This document shows positions 23,999 to 39,243 of a stretch of DNA of 64,000 nucleotides, in pieces. The notes under the pieces are model-generated. The model saw only the letters and a program-made list of their open reading frames with translations, searched no databases and had not been told where the DNA came from. Source of the DNA: Adineta steineri. Taxonomy: Eukaryota > Rotifera > Eurotatoria > Adinetida > Adinetidae. Both the position numbers and the translations under genes were made by a program. The stretch covers positions 1,800,977 to 1,864,976 of the forward strand of contig CAJNOI010000001.1 in assembly GCA_905250115.1 (NCBI GenBank). The letters run 5' to 3'. Position 1 is the first letter of the stretch. Each line of letters starts with the position of its first letter.

Positions 23999-25321
23999 TT
24001 GTTAAATAAAACTATACTAACTTATAATATATATATAAATGTACTCTACCCAGGTTATTATTTATTTATCATTTGTGTAATTTTTTGTTTTGTTAAACAT
24101 ATATATGCGTAGAATATGAGTAAGATATGACTCAATATGTATATATATACGTATGTAATGACGAGGATATTAGAAAGACACTTTTAAAAAGCACAGTCAG
24201 TTATTTAAGACAATGAAAAAAACCGAGAGAGAGATGATGATACCATATACTAGTTTTAAGAAGAACATTTTCAATGCAAAATCAAAATGAATTTAGCTGA
24301 GCAAAAAACAAAACAATAGCACTGAAAAATATTCTGATGCTAAAGTGATAAAATACACGCACACAAACAAACACACACACATACAAACAGAAAAAGAATT
24401 TCAAAAAAGAAAAGAGAGAGAGAGACCAAGGCAACTCTATTGCACAAATAAACAGCATGACACATATAATGATTAACAGAGATCTTTATAACAAGAAGTA
24501 ACAACAAATATATTCGCGTGCATAACATATAAAATGGAACAAAAAAACACATCTACGTCCTACTTTTTTTTAATATAAATGAGATGAAAAGAAAAAAGAA
24601 AAACTCGACAATAGTAGAACAACAGTAACTAAACACTTCTATAATTCTAGATTAATTAAATGAAAAAAGACAAATCAAAAAAAAAAAGAAGAAGCACTGT
24701 CCGTAATACGGCATTGATCGCTTCTTGATTATGCATAGCACCCATATATTCGTAGTAATTCAGTTCTACATATTTCATTGACAAGACATCTTGATTATTA
24801 TTATGATTTTAATTTGAAGAACAAAACAAATATGTGCTAACCATCATCACCTAGAGAAGAAAAAAAGATAGATAAAAGAAATAAATAAATAATATTTACC
24901 TATGATTGTAGAACAACATCTGACTTGGAAGACGATGAAAAAGCACACACACGACAATAGTGTTTAGAAAATAGATCTGGATTTTTCGAGAATTATTAAT
25001 AAACATACAATTGATGTGAATATGAGTAAGAAGAAAAAAAATAAGCGAGGAAGAAAGAAATATCTATGAAATACAAAAAAAATAAAATAAAATAAAAATT
25101 TTTGTTTTATTAAAATTAATAACATACATAGTGTCATTCAGATCGATTGATCTAAAATGGTTTTTTTCTCTGTTTCAAATCATCATCGATAATCTATGAA
25201 ATAAATTTAATAAATAAATAATTTCTTTCCTGTTCTTTGTTTTACCTGTACAAAATGTGGACAAGAATGTTTGTGAGCAAAAATATTAATGGACAAGAAG
25301 AAGTTTTTGATGAAATATTTT
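23999..25321. other. Convergent intergenic region, low complexity
   Basis: 1.3 kb between the 3' ends of the calmodulin-like gene and the ADAMTS gene. It contains A-rich tracts, short CA and GA runs and repeated AAAAATAAAAT words. No coding exon, including a GON domain, was recognised. Confidence 0.5.
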
Positions 25322-28300
25322 TTAGCATAGCCTGAAGAAAATAAATTCAAAGAAAATTATTATTAAATACCTATAAACAAAATATTTTGTTTCTATCAAG
25401 AAAATTCAAATATAAGCAAATAAACTAGCATTATTCGGTTGAAAGAAAAATAAAACTAATTAAGCAATTATTATAAGCATGCTTAATTAAAAAAAAATAC
25501 ACACACACACACACGACACGTTCTTTCTTGAATAGTATAACTTTCATAAATATATATTTGTTTATATGTATATATATATATATGTATATATGATAAGGGG
25601 TGGAGGGAAGTTTTTTCGAATGAGTATAGGAATAAAATTAGTAATAATAATATTTATATACAGTACAACATAGAAATACAATAACATATGTATTTAAACT
25701 AAGTTGTATGTACGTTAAATGTAGCAAGAATAGAATATATATATATATGTATAATTGATAAATACAAAGATAAAATGTTACCTCTTTGTACTTTGATCAT
25801 GTTCAAATACTGAAAATAAAGCTAGAAATAAAATCTTAAGTAATTTACAGATAACTTACGAAAACCATAACAATCAATTCGTGTAACAGGTTTATGAGGT
25901 TTACAAAAACGATCATCAACTCGTAATGATGATTGTCTATTTTTACAATAAATATGGCGTGTTTGTTCACCACGATTACAATCCGATGAACACTAAAAAT
26001 AATTTCATAAAAGAAAATATATAAATAAGAAAATATATTTATATATTACTTTTGACCATGGTTCAACATGCCATACGTATGGACTTTCACAATCACCCAT
26101 ATTACACGATATGCGAGTAGTTGGTGCTCGATATTGATTACATTGCGTAGTATAATTATTTTTCAATAAATATCCATTATTATTTACTTCATGACATGAT
26201 ATACCACGATATTCATAACCTAATCCACATTGAGATGAACACTAGAAATGAAAATAAGAAAAATAATTCTATCATATAATTTATTTTGTTACATACTGAT
26301 GACCATGCATTTGTTGCCCACATAGGTGTACATGCTATTTGAAAACATTGTTGAATAAGATTAGGTTTAGGTAAATGTCGGCAGAAACGATCATTTAGTG
26401 TTCGATTACGAAATATAGCTAAACATTGAATTGTTCGATTTTGTTCACCAACACCACATGGTACATTACACTAATCACAAGAAAAGAAAAAAAGTAAGTC
26501 TTATTATAATTTAGAATGTTTTTTTAAGAGGTATTTACCGGTGACCATAGACCAACTTCCCAACGACGACGTCGACCACGACGTCGTGTTACATTATATG
26601 GTTTTGGTACACATGGTTTGATGTTGCATGAACGACGTATTTGTGGTCGAATAGTATCATTACATAATTGATCATGAACTGTTTGTTCAATAGGATCTAT
26701 AGTTGTAACACAACGAATAATATTATCCTCATGACCACCATTACACATAGCTGAACACTATAAATAATAAGAAAAGATTTTTTTCATTCTAAAATAAAAG
26801 TAAAGAGACAAAGAAAACATACAGGTGTCCATTGATCAGTTGGGCTCCATTTGTAACAAGATTGTTTTGTACATATTTCTTCTGATATAGGTCTTGTTAA
26901 ATTTCGTCGTTTTTGTAAACAAAATCGATCAGCTACTTGTTGTCCGTTTAATTTTCGATGACATGTTACTTGACGAAATCTTTTGCCTGTACCACACTTG
27001 TTGTCGCACTGTTAGATATATATATAAAACCATAGGAATGTAGGAAAAAAGAGAAACTATTGCTGCACTTTTTTTTGAATATTGTGATAATAGTATATAT
27101 ATATATGCGTGTTATAGACATCGAACATATACAGATTATGACGAAAAGCACATATAGAATTAGTATTCTTCTCGCCGAAATCTGCTTAAGATAATAGTGA
27201 TATAGAATATAAAAGATAGTATTCAAGAAAAAAAAAAAAGATCCGGACATATATACATATATATAAATATATCTAGATAGAAAGATATATATTGAGCCAT
27301 ATTGAACGTGTACGTGTGTCTGTGTATGTGCACATGCACACGCATAAATTAAAACAAAACAAAAAATCTTCATTGTCAACCTAATTATGCGTGCAGTACC
27401 CAAGCTGTTATCTATATATGTATATGATACTATTTAGTAAAAAAGAACCCCATAGATGAAAGCACATGCTATCTATACTAGCAGCACAACCAAAAGCTAC
27501 ATTATTAATTTTAGTAAGAATATTTACCTCAGACCAATTACTTGTTCGCCAATCTACACAAGTTCGACGGCATTCTCGTCTTGCAGTAGGCTTTGGTAAA
27601 TGAGGTTCAGCTAATTCACATTCACTGGCGTTTATTTTACGTATAGGCATCTGACGAGCAAAACAATTAAGACCAAAACCAATTTCAATACCACGACCAC
27701 ATGTAACAGAACACTAAAAAATAAAAATTCTTTAGAATAAAAAAAAAGAAAGTTAAACAAAAAAAAGTCTTACGCCATTCCAATGAGCTACACGCCATTC
27801 TATACAAGCTGATATTGGACAAATTCGATTTGTTAATGGTTGAGGTTGATTTTGTGAACAATCCCACATCGGTAAAATTCGACCATTCATTGCATCAATA
27901 CAACGAACTGTTCGTTTTTGTGTACAAGTTTGAAGATCACACTTTAATAAAATAAATAAAAGTATTATGTTGAAAAATTTCTTCTTCTTGAAAATAACAA
28001 ACCTGTGCCCATTCACTTGGTATCCATGTGGCTGTTGCTGGTGATATATTATTATTATCTTTACCTGTACCCGTTCTACAAGGTATTGTATAACATTGCT
28101 TGGTTGTTTCAGGCCTATTAAGACCATTACATTTTTCTGGTGAAACCATTTCTTCTCGATTTTTACACATAACTAATCGATGTTGCATACCAGTACCACA
28201 TGTAACCGGACACTAAAATAATTAAATAAAAACATTAAAAAAACAATGAATTTTGAAGAAAACAAAAATATATACCGGTGACCATGGATCAGTAAACCAT

Positions 28301-31300
28301 GTAGGACATGGATTTAAATTACATATTTCTTGATCAACTGGTTTTCTTGGTAATTGCGCGCAATATTTATCATCATAAGACATTTTCGTTGAACTATCAA
28401 CGCAATGAACTTGTCGTAAACGACGACCAATACCACATGTTGTACTACACTAAAAAATTTAAAAAAAAGAAAATAATAAATTCAATCTATTAAAATATTG
28501 AAATTTTCTAATTATTTACTTCTCCAAATTGTTTAACATCCCAAATATATGATGATGTACTTTCCGCTATTGATATTGCTCGAACATTCGAACAAGCTGT
28601 ATTATTAGGCATATGACATGCTTGTAATTCTAGTGGTCTCAATGCTTCATCACAATGTATATTCGATATTGTTTCATGTCCTTGTCGACAAACAACTTGT
28701 CGATATTGCATTCCAGTTGAACATAATGGACCCGAACACTAATTAGAAAAAGAAAAAAAGATTTTTATCATATGTTTTTACCTATATATATATATTTATA
28801 ACTTACTTCTGACCACATTCCAGTTGTCCATTGCGGACAATAAAGATCAACATGACATATTTCAGTTTTTAAGGGTACTTCACCAGATTGTGTACAATAA
28901 TTATCATCAACTTCACGTTCATTATATGAACACCATACACGTCGATGTCGTTCAGCAGAACCACATTTTCCTGAACATTTACCCCATGGACTTAATTGCC
29001 AACTAGGGCAATTCGCAATTGAGCAATTTTGTCGATGAGCTGGTTTCGTTCTTTCTCCTAACATTGTTATACATTCACTATCTGGTATTCGTATCCAAGC
29101 TCGTGATGGATCATCACAATAAACACTACGTTGTTGAATACCTGTACCACATGTTGCTGAACACTATTCAAAATAAAAACGAATATTTTATTAAAAAAGA
29201 GAAGAATTCAAATTTATTTACATCATCCCATGGTCCTGTAGACCAACGTAATGTGGCACAAAGAGTACTACTTGATGCTGTACATGTTTGTTGTTCAATT
29301 GGCATTGGTTGTGGACATTTTGATTTATCCATTGCTCGACCATCTTGATTACATAGTACTGTACGTCGTTGAATACCTGTTCCACATGTAACTGAACACT
29401 AAAAAAAAAATAACAGAAATCATTAAATACGAAATTCTAATTTCTACTACATACCGATGACCATTCACTGAGTGACCAGGTTGTACAACTAACATTTGTT
29501 GAACACCATTCTTGTTGAACAGGTTTTGATCGTTGATCACAATAAGCATCTTGTACAGTTGAACCATGATGAGAACAAACAACATGACGACGACGAATAC
29601 CTTTATGTGATGAACATGTAGCCGTACACTAAAATTAATATAAAAAATAGACCGCATCAATCAATAAAATTAACTTACTGATTGCCATGCATGTGTTTCC
29701 CAATGTGCAGCTGTAGAGCATTCATCATAACATGAAACTGTTTCATCAGGTTTTGGTTCATGTATACAATCTCGATCATTTACTGGTTTACCATGACGAA
29801 CACATGTTACACTTCGTCGACGTCTTTTCAATGTACAATCACACTAAAAATAATCGAATTATTTATATATATTAATTATAAAAAAAAACAATGAATACAT
29901 ACATCAGACCATGAAGTATAATTCCATCGTGATTGATCACATGATGCGTCAGCACATCGTTCCGTATTAAAAATAAAATCTGGAACACAATAATGTGTTG
30001 GTATTGGTAAATCTGATGAATTTCGGCATTCAGCCGAGCGTTTACGAACACAACCATCATTATAATGACACTATTAATATTAAAATATAATTTAGGAAAA
30101 AAATATAAGAAATTATATATACTTCGCCCCAATTTCCATAAACCCAACCACTTCCTGTACAATCTCCAACACATGAAACAATATCTTTAGGTTTTTCCCC
30201 AACATATTTTCGACAAGTATCTTCATCCATTGATTCCATATTTCCTTTTGTATAACTAGTTTTTGTACACTCATATATTACACGTTTATATCCATCACCG
30301 CATCGAGTTGAACATGCTTGTTGATNNNNNNNNNNNNNNNNNNNNNNNNNNNNNNNNNNNNNNNNNNNNNNNNNNNNNNNNNNNNNNNNNNNNNNNNNNN
30401 NNNNNNNNNNNNNNNNNNNNNNNNNAAAAAAATAAATATTCAACACATACCAAAAGCTGAGACTGGTGTTTGTCCTTTATATGATCTACATGTACGATTT
30501 TGGCCATTACATACACCACAAACATCTTCAGTAGCATTTGATCCATATTTTTGATCACAACCAATAGGCATACAAATACCACTCATACAAATATCTCTTG
30601 TTTCTTCTTCACGTCCACATGGTGTTCCATCGTCAACACGATCACCAAGAACAAATGATCGTTCAAGTCGATCATCTGTTACTTTACAAATTAATTTACA
30701 TCGTTCACCTGGTAATACTAAATTTAAAAAAAAACGATAATTATTATATTACTAAACAAGTCATTAATTTAATTTTTACTCACCATTATATTTTGGTTCA
30801 AATCGTACACCAATTGGTAATGAAGGATCAATAGTTCGATTATTAAAAACTGAACATTGACGTTGACGAAACATATCAATTGGATCTTTACAAGGCTAAA
30901 TAGAAGCAAATAATTTAAATTTTATTATTAATTCATATATTATTTACTGGATTATCTTCACATGATTGTATTCGAGTTGATTGACCAGAACAATATTGTC
31001 CACCATTTTCTGGTCTAAAAATACATAAATTTAAATTAATTAGAAAAAAAACATATTTAACAAAATATGTACTTTGGATTATCACAATAACGTTGTGATT
31101 TTTGTACAGCACTACCACATGTACGTGTACATGGTGACCATGCGTGCCAATCACCCCAATTTCCATTGACTACTTGAAGATCAAGGGTACTTCGGCATTG
31201 ACCACGAAAACAACGCTAGAAAATAAATAGACAGTATTGTTTCATTCCAAGTCCTTGATACATCATATAATGGATTTTTCTTTTCCTTCGCATATTTTGT

Positions 31301-34300
31301 CCTTGTCACGTAAAAAATATATAGATGCGTACGTGTGCATATAGACGAAGCAAAAAAAAATATATGTATCATTTATTATATTCAAGTGTCTATTAAACTA
31401 CACTTATACGCGAACTACCGGAATATTATCCATCAAATTATTTCAAGAAATAACAATGGCTACTAAGGTATGTTTTTTTCTTCTTACTTTTATTTCTGTT
31501 CGCGGTTCAGAGCACATAGTTCCATCAGACCAATGTGCATGGTTCGTTATACATGATGATAAATTCGAATACATTTCACGACAATATAAACGATTACATT
31601 TAGGCTAGAAATTAATTAAAAAATATTTTTAATGAGATTCATATTAAGAAAAATTAATAGGATACTTACTCCAAAACCTAGATCTTTACAATATTCGAAT
31701 GTAACACCAAAAGCGCGACGACATTGATCATTAAGATCACTAAAACGACCGGGTAATTCACGTGCTTTTTGTTCATCATTTAAATCTTTGAATGATAAAG
31801 ATCTATAATCTGGTACATTATTTAAACATTGAAATCGTTCCGACCTTAAAATAAAAAAAAATTGAATTAAAATTAAAAATAGATTTAGAAACTTTATACG
31901 AAATTGCTAATGATTTTAGATAAGAATAAACAAAAAAATAGTTTTCGTCCTTGTGATGTCTAATTTTTTTCTCCTGACACGATACGTATTGACGACTGCT
32001 GTGTATTACTGACAGGCGACGGATAAACATCAAAGAATAGGATAAAGTCTCGCATAGAAACTTAACTATTTTGTACTATTCAACTGAAAAGACTAATATA
32101 TCGGACGATTAAAAACGAAATCAGAAAAATAATATCTTCTATTTATGTAAAGAATTCACCTAACTATAGATATCATGCTGTACTTTGCTTATATATACTA
32201 TCATCTTACAAATGTATGTGTAACGTTTACGATTATTATCAGAGTTAATTTATCATGATAAATAACAATATATTAGTACAGATGCGCTGATTTAGTAAAG
32301 ATCAATATCAGATAGAATGATATAAATAAATACTCTACTAATATCTTTTCTTTCAGTTTCTATTACACATTTCTTTTTTATACATACTCAAGATATTGAG
32401 TAAAATAATGACGACTACAATTCGACCATTTGTAATGATTATAATTAAATGTTAATGAAGTAGCCATTAAATTTTGTTCTTTGGTATGATCTAAACATGC
32501 TTTGTCATTATCATGTCGTATACCAAATCTAAATTTAAAAGAAAAAAAAATGCTCATTCTTTTATAAATTAATTTTTCTTACAAATGAGCAATTTCATGA
32601 GCAATTGTAAATGCAGTAGCAAAACCATTATCACGTACAACAGCACATTTTGAAGTTTTATTACATAGTGTACCTAATTCAGTTAATCCTAATGTGTCAC
32701 ATTTACTATCAGTTACATTTTTAGCTCGTTTATTGCATAGAGGTGTTCTTAAAATAAAAAAATATATTATAAAAAAATTCCTTTTTCTTAAAATAAGTCA
32801 TACCTTGTAAGAAGAACAGCTGCATCATATGTATCTTCAGCGTTATAGGCTTTTTGCCATGCGCAAAATCTACTTAATGTATCAGCTGCATCGTCACTAG
32901 ATTGTATATAATCCTGAAAAAAACAAGAATAAATAAATTTTATTTCGAAATATTTTCTTACAGTAAAAGTTTTGCCTAAATCGACTAATTTAACAAGCCA
33001 TATTTTAATATTATTACCGATACTTGCATCGGAATATAAATGTGAGACCTAAAATAAAATATGTATTTTTTGTTATTTAAAAAAATAAGAAAACTTACAT
33101 AGCTAAAAAGTGTAAGAATGTATGATTTAATATCAGCATCTGAATGAAAATATTTGATTGATTCATCGTAAGCAACAAGTATTTCAACATGTTTAGCCGT
33201 AGGATCAAAATCCAGTTGACGTTTAGCTCGACGTTTAACATGATGTGCAAGATTATCTTCGACAAAATTTGTCGGAAAATTGGAAGGAATATTTTTAGAA
33301 GATTTTCGAAATCGTCGTTTTCGGGATCGGTGATAATGAGGATAGGAAGTTTCTTTTTCAAAATAAGGTACACCTAAAATATAGATTTTAAAATAATATG
33401 AAAATATGAAGAAAAAAAAATATTTACCATCAACGGGACATCGTACTGTTTGAGGATTATCTGTAATTGATAATATTGAATCCTTATGGGTATAAAATAA
33501 ATGTTCATAATTCCATTTAGTTTCATTCTCATGATGTTTAGGTTCAATAAAATATTCTACATCATTATACACAAATGTACCTAACTAAAAATAATAGAAA
33601 AAAAATTGTTTTTTAAGAAACCTTTAAATATTAAATAGAATTTAAGCAATTAATTTTTTTTCACGTAGAGAAACCTTTGATAAGTATTGACAAGATGTTA
33701 TTTCGTATGAAACCTTTTTAAAATCGATAAAAAGTGTTAGAATGGTTTCTTAGTAAATATATATTCTCTTTTTTTGGTTTCGTAATAGAAAATGCCTCGT
33801 TTTAATATTAAAGATTTAATAACGAAAAATTCTAATTAATCCAAAGGTTTATCTTTCATTAAGGACGAAAAAGAAATAACATCAACAGTTTGTCTATCAT
33901 TCTGTCAGTTCTAATCAATTTCTATTGATTGATCGAATAGAATAGAATAGAATTCTGATTTTCTGACAACATATTCACACATATGTTTTTCTCATTGATA
34001 AAATAATACATACCAAACCGTGACATAAACTGATTGATACGGTCGACAAAGGATTTTGATTAATATAACCTTTATAGAAACAATGTTCAATATCTCTAGT
34101 TAACCATGTATGATTTTGATCAAAATGTTGAGTAGTAAATGATGGGGCGAGGAATGCTTCGTCTTCAATTAATGTTAAATCAAATGTTTGATTAAAACCA
34201 TTTATACGATAGTATAATGTTGTATTAGTATGATTAATAAATGTTTCTAATGAATGTTTATGACGAATATCAGGAGAAGGATAGGATTGATCTTTATCTC

Positions 34301-37300
34301 TTAATCGAGCTTTCCAATCAGGTACAAATGAAGACGATGTTGATGATCGTAATGATTGGGGAATGACAATTTCATAGATAAATTGTTCTTGATCGACCGT
34401 AGCTATAAAAAATAAATATATTTATTATCAAAAATTATTTCTTTTCGAAATTATTTAAAATGTTTCTGATTGATTACCCATAAAAAACCTATATTTTTTG
34501 ACATATTCATTAGATTTTCTGTTTTATAAAAGATATTTATCTGAATAGAATATTTTATATAAGACATTAGGAAGAGACATTGATCTGTAATGCTTATTCA
34601 ATTTGTTTATATATGTATACATATTACAATGTGTTTGCAAATGTTTGATATTAGTATTTCATATGAATAGACGTATACATGTACAGTCGCAATAATAATC
34701 ATTAATCATGTTTAACCTTGTTCTCCTTCAATATTTCTATCTGTATGACTATGCGCCTTTTTTTTTTTATATAACGTTTATATCGTATTTAGAAGTATAT
34801 ATGTATATAATGTTTTCTTTTATTCCGCCTGATTGCGTTTTGCTTGTATATCAGTCCCGTTAAATCGTTCGTTTTTCATCATTAATATGGTTGACGAGCA
34901 AAAAAACGACTGTCTATGTCTATATGTACTTTAATATACGAATGCCTGGTTAGATATTTGCTGATAGTTAAAGATGTCAATAAACGACTATTTTCTTCTC
35001 ACATATACATATATTAAATTGAAAGTAAACATATAATATATATAAATATACAAGAGGATATAGGTGTGCTTAGATATAATGTCCTTCGATATTTTATATA
35101 TCTTTATCAAATAGAAGGATTAGAAAATTTGAAAGACGATATATTCATATAAATTGATTTTAAAGTAATTGTCTATTCTATTGGTAATATCAATGATAAC
35201 GATGTCTCGGTAATATTCTAGTCATTATTTATTTATATTATACGGACATTTGCAAAAGTATGTCGAGTCATGACCGACTTCTGCCCACAAAGATCACTCG
35301 TTTGTTATCTTTGAGAACAAGTATTCTATTTCACCAAAAAAAAAACGAGCGAGAAAGAAAAAACAAAACAAGGCATAGCAAATGTAAATGGGAGATCAAA
35401 TTTTTTTTTTGTTCTCGTAACTTTTCTCTATATCATAGAAAGGGCATTTGCCGTTTTTGTCTCGCTTTCGACTTTACTAACAATCTCTCTCTCTCTGTCT
35501 CTATCTCATTCTTTTTGATATACAACATAATCATGTATCCACTTGTCAATGTGTACATTTGTTATCTCTGTAGCAGCAATGGCAAACACTTTTCTTGAAG
35601 GTTGCTGTCAAGTGGAGCATTTTTTTTTTGGAGACAGATGCAACGTAGGTTTATTGACCTTTGTGTAAAAAAAAGTACGAGAGAGAGAGAGAGAGCGCAA
35701 AAAGGATACAATTTGCCACTCGAAACTATTTATTTCGAGGCGTCGAGTGTAGACTTGTAGGATCGTCTCATATGACCATTAAATGTACACATACAAAAAA
35801 AAAATATTTATTTGACGTTGAGGTCGTTGAAAATTTGTACTATTGTTGTATATGAATAGACATTTAAACTGACTACTGAAAATTGAAGAGGTTAGACAAG
35901 AAAAAAGATATACTCATTCTATTAGTAAAGAAAAACTACTGACAAACGAATAAAAAGGAAGTAGTTCGAAGCACTTGAAGAGTTAGTCTCTGAAGATAAA
36001 ATTATCTTTGATGAGCTTTTATATGAACGAGCATATGAAGCAATAAGAATACATTTGTATGTATATATATATATTTATAAATGCCTAACCGCACCTCTTA
36101 TCAAATAATTGTACACACGTTTATTACATAATATAACTAAAAATAATATTTCTCTAATTGATTTTTATAAGATCAATCGAAACCATGACAGAAATTTTCA
36201 TAAGAATCCGCTTCTAAACACAATCATCAACAACATTGATAACAAGGTTTTCTCTTGCTTATCATGCTCGACAACAAGACTTTAACGCGTCGTCTACTTG
36301 GCAATAGCCTTCATGCCAGCGTTCTCATTTTGCCGATGGAAAGGGTGCGCGTATGTGTGTGTATGTAAGCATACCGCAAAAAACATTGTCTTATAAGATA
36401 ACAGATAAGTAAATTAAATGTCGAGACATTCAAACAATTCAACGTCGTTTTTAACTCAAAAATTATTCTTAGAAATATACTTTCATTATCTATTACGAAT
36501 TATTATTACGCATAAGAAAGAACGAGATTATTAAGTTCGTAGAAATCAATCAAAATCAACCAAAAAAGCACGTTCTTTCTCAAGAGAATGGAACTTCTTC
36601 CAAAATATTATGTGAATATGTCTTATCAAGGTGACATAATCTTGATTAAGATTAAATGATATCGAAGAAGAAGAAGAAGAAGAACGAGGTATATGTATCT
36701 ATGTATACATATATGTAGTTAGTTTTCTTCTCTTTCTTATGGTATAGTAGTGGTTTTTTTGACGCGTCAGAGAACTGTGGTTTGCATGTCAATCTTCTAC
36801 AAATAGCAGTTGTGCTGATCGATTGATGGATCGATATACATTCAATATGTAGATAAACAAAAAAAAAATCAGAATATTTTTCTTTTTATATCATTGTCAC
36901 ATTTATTATTTTATTTTGAAAAAAATCAACTAAAGTCACCTGATGTCTCAAGAACAGAAGTTGTGTGTGTGTGTGTGTGTTGGACTTTTTCTTTCTATTC
37001 TTTTAACGTCTATTAGAATTGTTGCGCGCGAACGAGTGTCATTAACTACCATTAAGTTGACGTTGTTTTCCTACATGAAAACAACATCACGGCGACGTAA
37101 TATCTCTCACCAGCGAAAGAAAAACAGAAGAATATAATATATATATAGCGATAATATGGTGCCGTTTCGTTACCTAATTCCCCTAGATTATTCCAAGGTT
37201 GCCTGCCGTGTTAATTCATGTATATTTATACACACGTTTATATATATATATATATATACATACATATACACACGTATCTATATCTATATATCTATATGTG

Positions 37301-37703
37301 TATATCAGATTTAATCGCGCGTCGGTAATAATGCAATGAAAAAGAAGAAAAAAAAAGAAATATGAAGGATAGAAACACTCAGTAATTACTGAATTGATAC
37401 AGATTAGGGATCAAATTACATCATTACATCACCTTGTAGAATATCGTCACTAAAGTCAAATTTAGTCTACACATAAATATATATACATATATACTAGTAA
37501 ATATAGAGATAATCGATATAAAACTGATGGTGGCACTTTCTGGATATTATCCAAACAATTAAATTTGATAAGAAATGAGACTCACTTGTTGTTGTTATTA
37601 TTGAACTAGTTTGAGTGGTAATTAAATTGGATAATGATGACGGTAACGAGCAGAGGACAGTAGTAACAATTGCGGCGAAAACCATGTATATGTCGAAATG
37701 CAT
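25322..37703 (-). CDS. ADAMTS metalloprotease with about 17 thrombospondin type 1 repeats (ADAMTS9/20/GON-1-like)
   Basis: Secreted zinc protease of the extracellular matrix. Exon 1 (37703-37586) encodes a signal peptide (YMVFAAIVTTVLCSLPSSLS) and splices in phase over a 3.2-kb intron to the propeptide exon (34402-34014, with HCFYKGYINQ). A furin site HVKRRAKRQL precedes the protease. The active site HEIAHLFGIRHD fits HEXXHXXGXXH across an intron. Disintegrin-like (LNDQCRRAFG), first TSP1 (WGDWHAWSPCTRTCG) and Cys-rich regions follow, and then the assembly gap. Sixteen further exons from 30121 down to 25862 each carry one TSP1 module, except 28806-29163 which has two. Introns fall at the same place before CS.TCG. 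The C-terminus (about ...STKRLC, stop near 25322) is uncertain, and I found no GON domain. The spacer domain is probably inside the gap. Confidence 0.82.
30326..30425. other. Assembly gap (100 N) inside the ADAMTS gene
   Basis: Exactly 100 N, a conventional placeholder of unknown true length. It lies between the Cys-rich exon and the exon starting the second TSP1 array, so spacer-domain sequence is probably missing. Confidence 0.95.
34403..37585 (-). other. Long first intron of the ADAMTS gene
   Basis: 3.2 kb without a convincing exon, far longer than other introns here. It contains simple repeats: (GA)n near 35679-35693, (GAA)n near 36667-36683, (TG)n near 36962-36980 and (TA)n near 37240-37257. 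Open frames here are low-complexity. Enhancers are plausible but not shown. Confidence 0.6.
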
Positions 37704-39243
37704 TTCGAGTACGCCGGCTCGCTCAGAACACTATATGCGTTCTGAATCGTCGCCGTAGCGACTGTGATGAATAAAACGAAACGTCAACCGAATAAGAGAA
37801 AGCTGTTGTGGTGATTTCTGCAGGTCGTTGACATCCATCAGAGACTCTAGAAACACACCAGCGCTTCCGAAACGAAGACGATAGAACGTACGTAGCCGCA
37901 CTAGAGAGTGAGGGAGAGAGGAGAAAAAAAAAGAAAACAACCACAACAGAGGAGAGCAACCACAAGAGATGAGGAGGAGGAGGAGAGACAGAGAGAAAAC
38001 AGTCGATGTAGCGGAAACTCGACAACGTAAAAAAAAGACGAAGAACGAACGAAGGAAAGACAGAGACAGTGAGAGAAAAGAACCTCTTCTTTTTCGCTGT
38101 ACAGATATCAAATATATTTTGGTTCTTCTTTCTTCATTTTTTTTATCGCTCTTTCTTTTTCTCCCCGTGCGTTTTGCGTTTTTTTTCACACTTACTTCGC
38201 CTCGCGTTTCTGCTTATTCGCTGTTTGTTTGTGACCGCACAACCAACAAAAAACAAGTTACCGGTCGTGGCGCATGAAAACCAGCGTAACAGATGTAAAA
38301 ATCTGACAAGAAAAACGAATAGGGTTAAAACGAAACAAAAAGAAAATAACAAGGGACGAATATTATATACATACATATGCATAGATACACGCAATGATTA
38401 TAGGAGACAGACAACTATTCGATAATGTCCTTGTTATTAGTTTTTGAATTTATATATATATATTTTACATTACCTATTCTCTATTCAAACGTCACTTCAC
38501 CTTTCTAAATGTGCACTTGAAAAATTTATGATAAACAGTTTTGTTCGTTTTCATTCAATACAGTTATATTTCCGATTTATTACATTTTTAGAAGAAGCTG
38601 TGTCTATCGTACAGTTATGAATGAGTATCCAGGGTATCATTATTATTATTATTATTATATTTATTATTATCAAGTCTTTGGGTGTAAAGGAAAAAAAATA
38701 TATATGTATACGGGTACTGACATCGACATACGGTCTGACAATTCTTCTCAATATATACATGATGTGAAGAAAAGAAAAAGAAACGGAACACAATTCTTAT
38801 GGCGAGAAATGAGAGATGTTCTAATCGTTGTTACTTTAGTACGAATCATTTTGTTGGATAAAATGCAAACGTTCTTTCTCTTTATATCTATATGACAGAA
38901 GACTGTCTTGTAGAATAGTTCGCACAAGACTGTCAGATGTTTTCTATTAAGATTGACTTCTTCGTTTATATGCTTCTTTGCGGCGACTAACGACAAGGAC
39001 AAAAACGGCTGCTAAAAAAACCTACGATAGCCAAAAAGCAAATGTACTCGACAAGAAAAATAAGAAAAGAAAATCTGCTAGTATAATTAATGAAGATCGA
39101 TGAAAAACTACGGAATCCCTGGATTAGTATCCCCCAAAAAAAAGGATATGTCATTATAAAGAAAAATGAACTAATTTATATTTTTACACGAAACAATAAA
39201 GATTATTTATTTATTTATTTATTTATATAAGAAAACAAAAATG
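37704..39243. promoter_or_regulatory. Upstream region of ADAMTS with GA-rich tract
   Basis: The DNA just upstream of the ADAMTS ATG is less AT-rich than average, followed by a purine tract (gagg, gaga, gaaag words) at about 37905-38075. A (TTA)n run lies near 38637-38670. Overlapping open frames on both strands at 37.7-38.4 kb are by-products of this composition. The ADAMTS promoter should be here. Confidence 0.4.

Noticed and set aside
35260-35855. Two plus-strand open frames within the ADAMTS first intron
   Set aside because: Low-complexity sequence with GA microsatellite; no domain or splice support.
37723-38425. Several overlapping open frames on both strands
   Set aside because: All are built from Arg/Ser/Phe runs produced by GA/CT-rich DNA, with no domain and no matching splice structure.
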